A DNA stretch of 64,000 bases, from positions 7,935,354 through 7,999,353 of the forward strand of contig CM052362.1 in assembly GCA_028551475.1 (NCBI GenBank), in the 5' to 3' direction. The translations under genes were made by a program, and so were the position numbers. The notes under the pieces were generated by a model. It was not told where the DNA came from. It saw only the letters and a list, made by a program, of their open reading frames with translations, and made no database searches. Positions 10,726 through 23,700 of the stretch are shown in pieces (within the stretch, counting starts at the first letter, position 1; every line of letters starts with the position of its first letter). Source of the stretch: Casuarina equisetifolia (Eukaryota; Streptophyta; Magnoliopsida; Fagales; Casuarinaceae).

Positions 10726-13340
10726 GCCTAGTGGAGGCTTACAAAGGAAAGGTTCTTACAAGACATGGCTAAATCTTTGGCATGATCCAACAGCTTTAAA
10801 AACTTGAACGTGAATAGCTTGTGCATGTGCTCCTGCTCCTCCCTAGAATGTAAATCTGAATGACGTAATCAAGGGCTTGGAGCTTCTTTCAAGTCATGCC
10901 TTGAACATCAAACTACATTGCTTCACTTACAAAAGAAGCAAATCCAATTTATGATGAAAAGTAACGGCAATTCTCAAAATCAAAGCTTTAGAAAATATAC
11001 TAATAAAAGATTCAATGTCAAGAACGGGGAGGAGCAAAACACAACTCATTAAACCGACCACACCATCGATTCATTCCTTGAATGTCAATCTATTTGATTA
11101 CTTGCAAAAGAAACAGGTCCTTTATGGTGATTGAATCACACAATGGATTAACAATTTTCAAAGTTAGAACCTCACAAAATTACAGATCAAAACATTCATT
11201 ATAAAGACAACAAATGTGCATAAAACAACTCATCAATCCAATGCGCCTAAACATGATGGTTGTGGATCGGCATCTCTGAGTTACTTGTGAGTGTTTGGTT
11301 GATGATGTTAGAGTTCTAAGTAATGGCTGGCCAATTTGGAATTGGTAAGGTAGTCCAAAATATTTTTAAAATTTGAATACTACTTAAGGATTGTATTTTT
11401 TTTTTTTTATGTGAAAATTTCCTTGGACCCTAATGTAACTTCAGATTCAAGGATGAATTAGGTGAAATGGACATATTCTTGTATTTCGAGTATACTTAAA
11501 GGGTTCAAAATTAAATGAAAGTTTAAGCCTAAGCTCTAGTATAATATTAAAAAGTTTAAAATTTAATCTAAAAGTTAATTTATGTAATTCAATAATATCT
11601 TTTAGATTTGAATATTATTCATAATAGTACATTTTTTATGTAGGATTTTTATTGTCAACAATTCAATCCCCCGTTTGACACCAGTATCCCTCATTGCCCA
11701 CCACTATTAGTGTTGATCTCCTTTGCAATACTGCCTTCGAGATGGAGCAAATGAATGTGTTGACTCTACAAAAGTCCAGGAAAGCCACGTTCGAGAGTGA
11801 AGATTGAAAGATTTAGGTGTTCAATCAAGAACAGCAATCCCAACCACGAATTAAGGCGTCTAGATTTCTTTTTTCAGGAGGACAACGATGCAAGAAAGCA
11901 TCTCCACCCTTTTCAAAGGAGTTCGAGGATAATTTTATATATCTCATATTCAAACTTCCATTCATTTCACGACTTTGACTTTATCTGCCAGCTAATTCAG
12001 TTTAGTTTTCTACCATTTGCCCAATTCTGAACAATTTCCCACTTACTAGAAAATCAAACCCTCTTTCGTAGTTCATTTAGTTCAAGCGACCGGCCGCTTC
12101 CGAGGCGACTTTCCCTCAGTTACGTTAGGTGTGAGCCTAACTACTGGGGTAAGCGACGTATCCATATTTGGAAAGGAGATGCTCAAAGAAAAGCCAAAAG
12201 GAGAACGTAACTTCTTTATTGTTGAAGTTCTTAGCCAGCATTAGTTCATGGTTTTGTGTAGTGTCTGTTACTCTTTCCTCCTTCTACTTTCTTTTGTAAG
12301 CAACAATGGGTAAGTATTAAGGATTGTTGTCCCACCCAACGGAGAAATTAGATCTTTATATTTCTTCTAATTATATTTTTTTTTAATTTTGAAGTTGAAT
12401 TTAAAGTTTCTAAATATGATATTACAGTTCAAAATATCATCTACTTCAAGCCTCACCATCTTAAGCCTTCACGGTAGACAGGATGGTTTAAGATTATTGT
12501 TCCACACTAGAAAAAATGATAAATAAAATTATTTTATCAATTCATGAGTTCATTTTTAGGTTTAGTTTTGACCTTCTTAATGGTAGGACATCCAAATTTT
12601 ACCTAAAATGCGGGTGAAATAAATGTGTTGACTCCCTGCAGAATTCCAAACAAATGAATGTCTGTCCGTCGAAATCCATGCACATTGCTGCCCAACTTTC
12701 TAGCCGAGAATTGAAAGTTTTGATTTGAATCCACACCCCCACGCAAATGGTGAAATTTTACCAACTTTTTTGGCTTGATGCTTTGCTTTTGCGTTTTATT
12801 TTTTTCCCCTTTCTTGGGTGACTGAATTCATCTCACACACTTTGTGAAGAAGTGATTTCTTTTGCAACCCTTGCAAATGTAGCCAGTTAGTTTTCTTTTA
12901 AGATATCAAAGTCAAAGCAACCCCAAAGAGAGCACTGAAATCATTATCCAAAATCTGCTTGTCTCTTATGATAATCTCGCCTAGTCATGTTTCAACCCAA
13001 ATCCTAGAAGGGCGGCATTTTGTCCTTCAATTTAGCGTTGAGTTCAGAGAATTCGGACGTTCTTTGGTTCAACTCTAACAAAAAATTAATATTAATCTAC
13101 CTAGTTCTAGGCCAAGAAGCTGATAGCACCTACCCCTTCGTTGACAAAAGTACGGTCATGAAGAAGCGTCTAGTAGATATAAAAATAGCCATGTTGCATG
13201 TTGAAGATACCTCTTTGTTCATAACCATGAACCGCGAGGCTTCCTCGTTTATGATAATGTCGGGCAGGTTGACTTCACAAATACTGTAATAATTGCTCAC
13301 GAATTAGTTTAGTGGCTTTGCCATCCAACCCACTAGCAAG
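10726..13340. other. Intergenic DNA, no gene seen
   Basis: About 2.6 kb without a recognisable gene. A short perfect hairpin (GTTAGG, loop TGTGAG, CCTAAC) lies near 12125-12142. Frames at 11797-12030 and 13020-13289 show no family resemblance. The last 300 bp is presumably the PME promoter. Confidence 0.5.
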
Positions 13341-13343
13341 CTT

Positions 13344-13356
13344 TATAATTTAATCA
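13344..13356 (+). promoter_or_regulatory. Candidate TATA region of the PME gene
   Basis: The sequence TTTATAATTTAAT lies about 90 bp upstream of the PME start codon, at a spacing usual for a plant TATA box plus a short leader. Supported by position and composition only. Confidence 0.35.
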
Positions 13357-13441
13357 AGTTTTTCCCCACTAGATCTCCCTTCCTCCTATCTATATGTGTG
13401 TTACCATTTCCGCTCTAATAAGCTTCACCCCTCTCAAAGCA

Positions 13442-15829
13442 ATGGCGTCGAAGCTTCTCTTTCTCTTGACAGTTCCTTTCATTCTTACCTTCTTTGCCTT
13501 TCTGTGTTATGCAGATAGCAACTCAAGCGGTGTAGTCTCACCCGAAACTGTTTGTGTTTCCACCCCTTATCCCTCTTACTGCAAGTCTCTGCTCCCTGCG
13601 CAAAACGCAGACGTCCATGACTACGGCCGGTTTTCGATCCAGAAGTCATTAGGGGAATCCCGTAGGTTTCTGAACCTAGTGGATGGATATCTTCAACGCC
13701 AGTCCTCTTTGTCCACACCCACGATTCGTGCTCTCGAAGATTGCCGGTTTCTGGCGGGACTAAACATTGATTTTTCATCACGTTCCGTAGAACAAGTCGA
13801 GAACAAGAATGGAACTCTTGGCGACTTCGAATCCGACGACGTCCGCACCATGCTCAGTGCCATTCTAACCAACCAGCAAACTTGTTTAGATGGCATCCAA
13901 CAAGCGGCGGGGTCCGATTCAAGTGTGACAAACGATCTTTCGGGTTCGCTGGCTAATGACACTAAGCTGCATAGTGTTTCTCTGGCCCTCTTTACCAAGG
14001 GTTGGGTGCCCAAGAAAAGAACATGGAAACCTAGGAATCATGTCACGTTCCGACATGGAAGCCTACCCTTCAGAAGGTCAGGCGGAGCAAAAGCTATTTA
14101 CAAGTCTCTGACCGGGAGAAAGCTCCTCGATTCGGCTGATACGATTCTTGTGAGCGACATAGTGACCGTAAGCCAAGATGGAAGCGGAAATTTCACCGCC
14201 ATCAATGATGCCATTAACGCAGCTCCCAACAACAGCGCCTCTACTGATGGGTACTTCTTGATCTATGTCACGGCTGGTGTCTACGAGGAGTATGTGTCCA
14301 TCGCAAAGAATAAGAGGTACTTGTTCATGATTGGAGATGGTATCAACCAGACTATCATCACAGGCAACCGAAGCGTTGTTGATGGCTGGACAACCTTCAA
14401 TTCCCCAACATTTGGTAAGAAAGTTATTCACTCCATTCAACATACAGAAATAAATCTGAAAGTGATTAAGAAATCCTTTTTTTTTTAGGACTTGTAAAGA
14501 AAAAGATATGTTTTCACTTTGAAGAATACTTTTAAACATGATTTAAGTAACATAAACTTTGTGCATGGATACTTTTTTAAACCTAGATTTTGATATTATA
14601 TTAAAAAAAATTATTCTGTTTTTTAAGTTGACTTCTAAAAGTAAAACATATTTCTCATTTTAAAAGGAATTCTTTAAAAAGATTAAGTAACGAAGAACAA
14701 TATACATTATTCTTAATAAAGATTGTTGAGATTGAGTCCCACATCGGGAGAATATGAAGAAAAACTATAGTTTATACACGTGAGTGTGAGGATAGATCTA
14801 TTTTTGAGGTAGTTGAAGGCTCAAAAACCACACCAATTGGTGGGGTATGGAGTTGAATCCACTGATAATTGGTCAAGGCCCGGCGTGTGGAAGTTGGGCA
14901 AGGAAAAATAGGTTTATGTCGGGAGAGGGGAGAGTGCTGAGACCGAATCCCAGATTAGGAGAATATGAAAAAAACATGGGTTTACAAATGTAAAGGTTGG
15001 ACTACCTTAGAAACCGGTTTTGAAGTGTTTGGAGTCCTAAAATAACATATAATAGTTATTAAGTTAGTTTATATTACCGTTCACCCTTATGTTAACCTTT
15101 TAAACTGTACTGAATATCAACATTGCAAATATTGCAGCCGTGGTGGCCCCAGGCTTCGTGGCCGCGGGCATAACTTTTCGTAACACTGCCGGAGCGATTA
15201 AGCACCAAGCAGTGGCAGTCAGAAATGGGGCTGATCTGTCGACATTTTATCTCTGCAGCTTCGAAGGGTACCAAGACACCTTATATACGCATTCTCTCAG
15301 GCAATTCTACAGAGAATGTGATATTTATGGCACAGTTGATTTCATTTTTGGTAACGCTGCCGCCGTTCTCCAGAACTGCAACATATATCCCCGTCTGCCG
15401 ATGAGTGGACAATTCATTCCTATCACTGCACAGGGGCGAACCGACCCGAATCAGAACACGGGCATTTCCGTACATAACTGCACTATTACAGCAGCTGCCG
15501 ATTTGGCCTCGAGCAACTCAAGTTTTCAGACGTACCTCGGAAGGCCATGGAAGGAGTATTCTCGCACAGTTTACATGCAAACCTTCATGGATAGTTTGAT
15601 AAATCCTGCTGGGTGGATCGCATGGAGTGGAGATTTCGCTCTCAGCACGTTGTACTATGCTGAGTATAACAACACAGGATCTGGGTCGAACACTTCCGCC
15701 AGAGTGACATGGCCTGGTTATCATCTGATAAACGCCACCGATGCCGCTAATTTCACGGTGTCTAATTTCTTGCTCGGCGATGCGTGGTTGCCCCAGACCG
15801 GCGTGCCCTACACCGGTGGTCTTTTATAA
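13442..15829 (+). CDS. Type I pectin methylesterase with PMEI pro-domain
   Basis: Secreted cell-wall enzyme that removes methyl esters from homogalacturonan. Exons 13442-14414 and 15138-15829 join in frame (TTTG/CC) to 554 residues, normal for the type I family. Residues 1-24 are a signal peptide or anchor. The PMEI-like pro-region has four cysteines (38, 47, 101, 148). An RKLL motif at 226-229 is the usual subtilase cleavage site that frees the mature enzyme. The catalytic set is present: Gln348 (QAVAVR), Gln370-Asp371 (YQDTLY), Asp392 (TVDFIFGNA), Arg460 and Trp462 (LGRPW). An upstream in-frame ATG at 13394 exists, but the hydrophobic signal peptide starts at 13442. The single intron (723 bp) carries a TRIM-like insertion. 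Homologues resemble the Arabidopsis PME7/20/41 group. Confidence 0.95.
14724..15047 (+). mobile_element. TRIM-like element inside the PME intron
   Basis: Two diverged direct repeats start TGTTGAGATTGAGTCCC (14724-about 14832) and TGCTGAGACCGAATCCC (14935-about 15047). They share GGAGAATATGAA and a TTTTGA(A/G)G segment near their ends, and both can be read as TG...CA. A purine tract GGGAGAGGGGAGAG (14921-14934) abuts the second repeat, as a polypurine tract should. The core is about 100 bp with no coding capacity. I see only a weak primer binding site and no clear target duplication. It is probably an old non-autonomous LTR element in the PME orientation. Confidence 0.6.
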
Positions 15830-17475
15830 GTCGTCTCAGACTCAAAAGCAGTGTTGAAATAAAGAAGCTTTTCGCTTTGCTCTTATTCTTTGTAAAGATG
15901 TGGACGTATGGTATACCGATGATTCTTACCTTGAAGAAACTTCCTTTTTGGGGGATCTTTTACGTACTGTCTGGAATGTACGCAAGAATGTCATTTCATT
16001 AAAGTAACTCGTCCGACATCAGAGTGTCATCAAGCAGCTCTTAATGCAGACTTACCCATGTTGTGGATTGCATTGAAAAATATTCATCAAAATATATTCG
16101 CATTCACCAAAAGAACAGTTATTGCATAGCTTATACAAAGAATGAGAATCTAGCTAGAAGTAAGTGGGGCCTTGCAACAATAGAACTAGGCCTTACAAGT
16201 GAGTAGGAGTCTAATACATCTATTAGAACATCAATATTCTCAACAAAGCAAGAGGCTGTCTCATGGTATAGTGCAAGGTGATGAAGAAACTAAGATTTTT
16301 GAAAAATCCTATGAGCCAAATAGCTGCAAATCTTGTTTTTCATTAGCACACTATATATATGCACAAATAAGTAACTTATAGATCTATTTACAAATTTATT
16401 ATTCAAGCTTGAAAATTTTAATTTACATAAATTTTCATCGTAGAGAGAAATATTGAGAATATTCATATTGTGATTTGTGTATTAAATTCTTGCTTGGCTC
16501 AATCTACTTGTAGTTATTTTTCATTATTTGTATAGACTATAGGGTCACTATTCATGAATTTGTAGTGGGGAATCGAATGAGCTTGAGTTAGACCAAGTTA
16601 GTAACTAGATAATTATAAATACTTGCAAAATTTAAAGGTGCAAGAAATAAAATTGGAATAGAATTTAAAGGACAAAGAGTAAATGTATGAATATAAAGGT
16701 GCAAGAATTTAAATGACATAAAGTAAAGGCTGAAAATGTAAATAACAAGTAAATAATTAAATACTAAAATGATAAAAAAAAAACTCTTTATCTTATTTTA
16801 AGGCCTATTTATAGATAGTTTATAACCTCTATTTATAGAGATATAAAATATAAAAAAGAAAAAAAAAACACAGTACTAAATAAGTCAACATAACTCTTTG
16901 GAAATAACCAAACATTAAATGCAACTATTTGGAATTAACAAAATAGTAGTAAATGTAACCCTATGGAACTAATAAAATAATAGTAAATGTTGATTTTTTA
17001 GAATTCCTTTGGAACTAATATTTTTATTTTTAATTAATTTGATTGGGCTGATTTTTTTTTTTTTGTTTTTAGTTTTAGTTTTGATTGAGCTTAGACGCAT
17101 CTCGTATCAGTTTTTCAACATAGTCAGCGTCGGTAGGATTGTATAGCCCCCATCTACCATAATCTAAAGATAATACAAAGATGATTGAACACAGGGTGAC
17201 GACCAAAGATTATTTAAAAACAAGGTTGATTTCTTCTGACAAATAATTCCTCACGATCAGAGGCATAGCGTGTACCGCCACGTCTCCACGTACCGTATCT
17301 ATATGTTCAGTTATGCCGCATCTTATCACACAGCCATAAACAACCTTCGCCATATAAGGGTATAAAAGGAATAGTCTATTTATTTATTTATTTATTTTTT
17401 GTCATTTTAAATTACATTAACTTCAGTTCTTGCTCCGAATTTGACTTGCTCGAGCAGCAACCGGACCTGGGGTGC
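15830..17475. other. Intergenic DNA between PME and DRP3
   Basis: The PME 3' UTR is followed by AT-rich DNA. Around 16610-17000 are short diverged motifs in loose repetition (AAAGGTGCAAGAA, AATAGTAGTAAATG). A TTTA tetranucleotide run lies at about 17380-17400, next to TATAAAAG at 17361. No gene was recognised. Confidence 0.5.
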
Positions 17476-17481
17476 CACGTG
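17476..17481. promoter_or_regulatory. G-box CACGTG upstream of DRP3
   Basis: Perfect G-box in the extended palindrome-like context GCCACGTGGG, 291 bp upstream of the DRP3 start codon. Functional role inferred only from sequence and position. Confidence 0.4.
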
Positions 17482-17771
17482 GGCGTCCATGCCATGCCAG
17501 CAACACCTTAACAGAAGATTTCAAGCAAAAAGAAAAAGGAAGAAACTCCCCGTCCCTCGTTACGTTGGTGCGTAGTTTAAGCGTCTGCGCTCAAAGCGCT
17601 CATTCAAGCACCTGGGCCAAGAAACCCAAAATCTCAATCATACACTCAATTTATGATCTCTCCCTCTCTTCCTGGGTTTCTGGAACCTCTCGCTTTCTCT
17701 CTGAAAATTCAAAAACCCTAGGGTGCCACATCCAACACCACCGGCTCAATCCAGTCCACACCTAGTCATCC

Positions 17772-20700
17772 ATGGCGGACGAGCCTGCTTCTTCCGCAAC
17801 ATCGGCGTCAACGTCGTCTTCGACCTCATCGGTGGCGCCGCTGGGGAACTCGGTGATCCCCATAGTCAATAGGCTGCAGGACATCTTCGCACAGCTCGGG
17901 AGCCAGTCGACTATCGAGCTTCCGCAGGTGGCCGTGGTAGGCAGCCAGAGCAGCGGTAAGTCCAGCGTGCTTGAGGCCCTCGTTGGCCGCGACTTCCTGC
18001 CTCGGGGATCCGAAATCTGCACTCGGAGGCCGCTTGTGCTGCAGTTGTTGCAGACCAAGCGGAAGCCGGATGGGACGGATGAGGAATACGGGGAGTTCCT
18101 CCACTTGCCGGGCAAACGATTCTACGATTTCTCGGAGATTCGGAGAGAAATTCAGGTGCTTTTTCATTCTTCTATCTCCCTGTTTCAGTGGCAGCTGTTT
18201 GTTCTTTCTTTAGTTTCTCTTTCGTTGCCGAGGAAAAGCTTTGGTTGCTCGTACCAATCAACGGGCAGTGGCTATCTCTTTGGTTACTTAGGAAGTTTAG
18301 GAGAAGAAACAAGTGCGATTTTGATTTATACCGTGTGTTATTGTGTAAGACTTGACAGCGAAAAACTTTATTGAATTATTAATGGTTGATTGGTATGAAC
18401 TGGTTGAATCAATTAGTTTCCGGAGCCGCTGCATTTGTCAAAAGGATGGGTACCTCGTGTTGGTGATGCGACTTATTTGAAGAAATGTTAATTAATTGAG
18501 GCCTTGAGTAGTAATTTTGCTAGTTTGGTTGTGGTTCCGAACCTCTCCACTTGCTCTCGCCTTATTGCTTTCTACTGAAGTCAGTTTGTGATTTCGTGGA
18601 GCTCCTGACTGATCTGTTTAGTCTTGAGCAGTAGCTAAATTTTGTAAACTCAGGATGTGCAACATTGCATGTGACTGAGCATTTTAATAAATCTTGAAAA
18701 CCAAAAGTTGTCCTGATTTTCTTTCTTTTCTTGCGATTGCTTTTCCCTTGGTGCTTTCTCTTCTCTTTGAGTGATTTCCAATATACCAATAGGCTGAGAC
18801 AGAGAGGGAAGCAGGAGGTAACAAAGGTGTCTCAGACAAGCAGATTCGTCTGAAGATTTTCTCGCCAAATGTTCTTGACATTACACTTGTGGATCTGCCT
18901 GGTATAACGAAGGTTCCTGTTGGTGATCAGCCATCCGATATTGAAGCACGTATTAGGACAATGATCATGTCATACATTAGAACACCAAGTTGTTTAATTT
19001 TGGCTGTTACACCAGCAAATTCAGATTTAGCAAATTCAGATGCTCTTCAGATTGCAGGAAATGCTGATCCTGATGGTAAGTGTGGAATGTGGGAAAAATA
19101 TACTTCTGCATGCCATTGGTGCTTTTTGTTATTTTTCACGTCTTTATCTTACATGGAAATGTTAATTTGGCAGGTCACAGAACCATAGGTGTGATCACAA
19201 AGGTGCATTATATCTTAACTTGACTTTTATGTATAAATGACTTTCTGACAATGGTATCAAACTGTTTCATTTTTCTAACGATGTTTGACATTTTTCCTAC
19301 CTGAATTTAGCTGGATATTATGGATAGAGGTACCGATGCCCGAAATTTGTTGCTTGGAAAAGTTATTCCCCTTCGACTTGGTTATGTGGGAGTTGTGAAC
19401 CGTAGTCAAGAGGTAATCATGTGTGTTAATTATGTTAGATCAATTGATTTCGGTTTTATATGAGCCAAGACTGAGACGGGAGAAGCTGCATGCAAGGCTA
19501 TTTTAATGGTAGGATAAGGTCTTGATGGTTGTTCAATGTCTTGCTATAAAACAGGACATTATGCTCAACCGGAGTATTAAAGATGCACTCATAGCTGAGG
19601 AAAAGTTCTTCCGCAGCCGTCCAGTATGTCCATTCCATCCTGTATTATTCGTGACATCATTTAAATTCCGATAGCAAATTGCATATCTAAGTTTATGCTT
19701 TTCAAATAGGTATATAATGGTCTAGCTGACCGTTGTGGTGTTCCTCAGTTGGCAAAGAAGTTGAACCAGGTAAAGTTTTGTGACATTAAACTTTACTGAG
19801 TGTACCATGGAACATGATTACCATTTCAGACTAGATGCTTTATGCTCTTAATCTACTGTGGCACTAGTGCATCTATGCCTACAAATTCACTGCTGCTCTC
19901 ACTTCTGCTCTGTTTTGTTTAATATACATAGAAAATATTCTTTGTCCCCACCTCCACAGCTGCCTCTCCCTGCTTTGTATTGTAAATAAGCTTTGAATTT
20001 TATTATAATATTTTCTGATGAAGGATAAACTATTTTTGACTCTTTAAATTCCCTATTAACTTGAGATTTGACATATTTGATTTATTTTCAGATTCTTGTG
20101 CAACATATCAAGGCAGTGCTTCCTGGGTTAAAGTCACGTATAAGCTCTGCTCTGGTTGCTGTTGCTAAGGAGCACGCAAATTATGGAGAAATCACTGAAT
20201 CAAAGGCACGTTTTATTATGTCAAGGGGGTGTATAACTTGGTTGAGATCATTGTACAATTAATTGCATATACTGAGGTTATTGGTTTACTTCTTGATAAA
20301 TGCTGTACTGTATATCTGAATTTTACCCTGTAGTGATCCAGTGTCTATAGATATGGAGTGCGAACTAATATTTGTTTTCTTTGAATGTTTGTACATTTAC
20401 CGGTTTTCTTGTACTTATTTCAAAATGTTCATTCTTCTAAATTTATGTTTTAAATGTTTGTACTGGTTCATTATCTCATTGTGTGTCCAATTTTTCATGG
20501 AGATCTTGCATCTTGCCCCTCCTTAGATCTGGTTTCACCTATGTGGGCAGTTCTAATATTTAATTCACATACTGTTTTTAGATGTCTTTATTTGGTGTCG
20601 TAGTCTTACCTCTAATTTTCACTTGGTTGGCAGCTCCTTTCTTGTTACACTCTGTATCCAGGGACAGATTCTCAGTCTTGGTTTTCTGGAATTCTTGTAT

Positions 20701-23700
20701 TTTTTAATTTTGTTTTATGTTGTTGGATTACTTCCCATTTCTTAATTCTTTCTTGAATCCAATAGGCTGGTCAGGGGGCTCTTCTTCTCAACATACTTTC
20801 AAAGTACTCAGAAGGTAAGTAATTTTTTGCCTAACAATACTTTCAAAGGTAAGTATTGTTGGTTCTTTATATTCCTTTGCTCCCCTAGCTAGTATTCTAA
20901 ACCATGTTTGTCATCATATGTGTTACTATCAGTTTCCTTAGTTCATTGGTGGGATCATTAATTCTTTTTGTATACAGCATTTTCTTCAATGGTGGAGGGG
21001 AAAAATGAAGAAATGTCAACATCTGAGCTGTCTGGTGGTGCAAGAATTCACTATATATTTCAACAAATCTTTGTGAAGAGTTTAGAGGTGCGTGTATTTT
21101 GATATCTGGGAGTTCTTTCCCCCCTCTTTTTTCTCCACTCTCTATATTATATGTTGTCTTTACACACTAGTTTGAAGTGCAATTTTGTGTTACTTGTTTC
21201 AATTATCAAAATGGCTGTCTATTTCTATTGGTAAGTTTGTTCCATTAATGTACCATTTTTCTAATTGCAAAACCTCGAGTATAAGTGGGAGTAAAGTTGA
21301 ATCTTTACTCTGTATTTTAAGTGAATGAAAGTTCTCATGGTATACGTTCTTTATTAAGTCTATTAATCCAAGGGGTGGATACAGTACAAGCACTGACTTC
21401 CCCAACAGCATCTATCAGCTCCATGTCTGCCTTTTGCCTAATGTATACTCAAACCAACTGATGGGTAACAATCTTTGTCCAAAGTTCTGATGGTCTATAG
21501 TTCTCTTATCTGCAAAAATTTGTTAGTGCAGCTGAACTCCGACTGATATCTCTTTCAGACCAGCCTTTCTACTTGCATCTCTCCTGATTCTGGATTCATA
21601 ATTGAAATTCAAGACTTCTTCCTCCACATGAAATTCTATACCATTGGGAAAAATTAACCCTTCGTATGGTTACTTCAAGAAACTTCCTTCTAGTACATTT
21701 TACAATCCATCTAGAACTCAACCAAGAGATGTGAAATTTGTTCAGTTTATGTAGGGTTAGTATTATTGTCATAGAGCACAAATCATTTTTGTTTCTTTAA
21801 ATTATTCAAGTTTGAGGTAATTACTAATTTGAGGTTCTGTATTAGTGGGCCTCTGACCATCGTGTTAAATAGAAGTGTAGTCCATGAGCGGACTGCCTAG
21901 CTAACATTTGTGCTGTGATGTTTTTGTGGCTGAGTGGAAGAGCTGGTTTTCAGTCTGATATTGTGTCTTTAATGCAACTTGATCTTCCCTGCAGGAGGTG
22001 GATCCATGTGAGGACCTAACTGATGATGACATTCGAACTGCCATTCAGAATGCGACTGGCACTAGATCTGCATTATTTGTTCCTGAAGTAGGGCTATCTG
22101 GCTGTTACAAAATTTTTTATTTAATTTTCATAATTGACATTTTCTTTTATTTATGGAATCCTTAGTTTTGGTTGTTCGAATGCTCCCCACATCTCCTTTC
22201 AATGTTAAATGTAGTGTTTAATTTAATTTCTGCATATTAGGTGCCATTTGAGGTTCTTGTTCGACGGCAAATAGGACGTTTATTGGATCCAAGCCTTCAG
22301 TGTGCCAGGTTCATATACGATGAATTGATGAAGGTAGGGATACTTGTGTCCTACAATTGGTGGTGCCTCTAACCTTTTGTAATTCTCAGTCTTGGAATAA
22401 CTTTGTTCTCTCCTCAGATTAGCCACCGTTGCCTAGTGAATGAACTGCAGCGTTTTCCTGTTTTAAGAAAGCGTATGGATGAAGTTGTAGGGAACTTTCT
22501 TCGAGAAGGCCTTGAACCCTCAGAAACAATGATTGGACACATTATTGAAATGGAGGTATTTTGGTATCTTGATACTTTAAATTATGTTCAATTGAAACTT
22601 GTAATGTTTGATTCAACTACACTCATAAGTCTTACATTTGGTCTCCTTTTATTATTTTTCCTCTGATTGAAAGTTTGTACCATAATAAACTTGGAGCAGC
22701 TAGTTTGCAACACTAGAATTGGATTTTGCTAGTTTCAGTCAACAGGGCAGAAACTTATAACAAGTAAAATTTACCAATGTTCATGTGTCACTCCCTAAAA
22801 TTTCTTCCTGTCAAATGTCCTACGTTTGTGGTACTTACAATGTTTGTGGTGCCCTATGACTTGCCTTCCTCACCTCTGTTACGAGGAGAAGATTTCATTT
22901 GATCTGAAGACTACTGTGAAGGAGACAATTGCTTAATGATTGTTTTTTGTGTTATAAAGATGCCTTTATTCTAAATTGCTTAATGTAATTTGGAATCTAT
23001 TTTTGTTCATGTTGCTTCTTGTTAATTTTTGTTGTTATTGGTCATTAATCTATTTCAGTTGCATCTGTGATATTGAAAGACTTGCATAGGCATACCACTG
23101 TGTTTCAGAACGTTATCCATCATTGAAATATATAATGTAAAATGTATTGGTAGTGGGCAGTCATCTATTTCCATATACTAGCTTCAGCATTATAGTCATT
23201 GCATATATATATATATTTTGTAACATAGTGACTGATCTGTCTTGGATGGACTAGGGTCTGTTGAGTTTTGTGAGGCCAGAGGTATGTAGAACATTTGGAG
23301 TCCCTGCGCCTTATACCTTCTGATGGATAGTATTATCCTAATTGGCAACATAAAAATTATAATATGGATTTGTGTTTTGAATCTTTTTCTCTGCTTGCCT
23401 TGATCTTTCACTGTATCTTAATACCCTAGGGACTTGTTAGGCCAGCATACGACTTGCATTAAACATGCTTGTGATTTTCAAAAATGTTTAAGGTCCTTGT
23501 ACCACAATTTGATTTGCAGATGGACTACATAAACACTTCACACCCAAATTTTGTTGGTGGGAGCAAAGCTGTAGAGGCTGCAAAGCTACAGCTCAAGTCT
23601 TCTAAGGCCATGACTGTTTCCAGGCAAAAAGTATAGACCGGCTGTTGTAATAGTCTCGTCTGATCTGCATTCTGTAAAATTATTCATTTCTTCTAATTTG

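Noticed and set aside
12125-12142. Short hairpin GTTAGG/CCTAAC as a terminator or small RNA gene
   Set aside because: A six-base stem alone in intergenic plant DNA is expected by chance.
13485-14539. Long minus-strand frames of 98, 106 and 153 codons opposite PME exon 1
   Set aside because: They are antisense shadows of a clear PME exon and match no family.
14724-15047. Cassandra-type TRIM with a 5S rRNA-like LTR
   Set aside because: The 5S-like internal promoter sequence expected for Cassandra is not present in these repeats.
17472-17765. 97-codon plus-strand frame upstream of DRP3
   Set aside because: Ends just before the DRP3 start and resembles no protein; more likely promoter and leader sequence.
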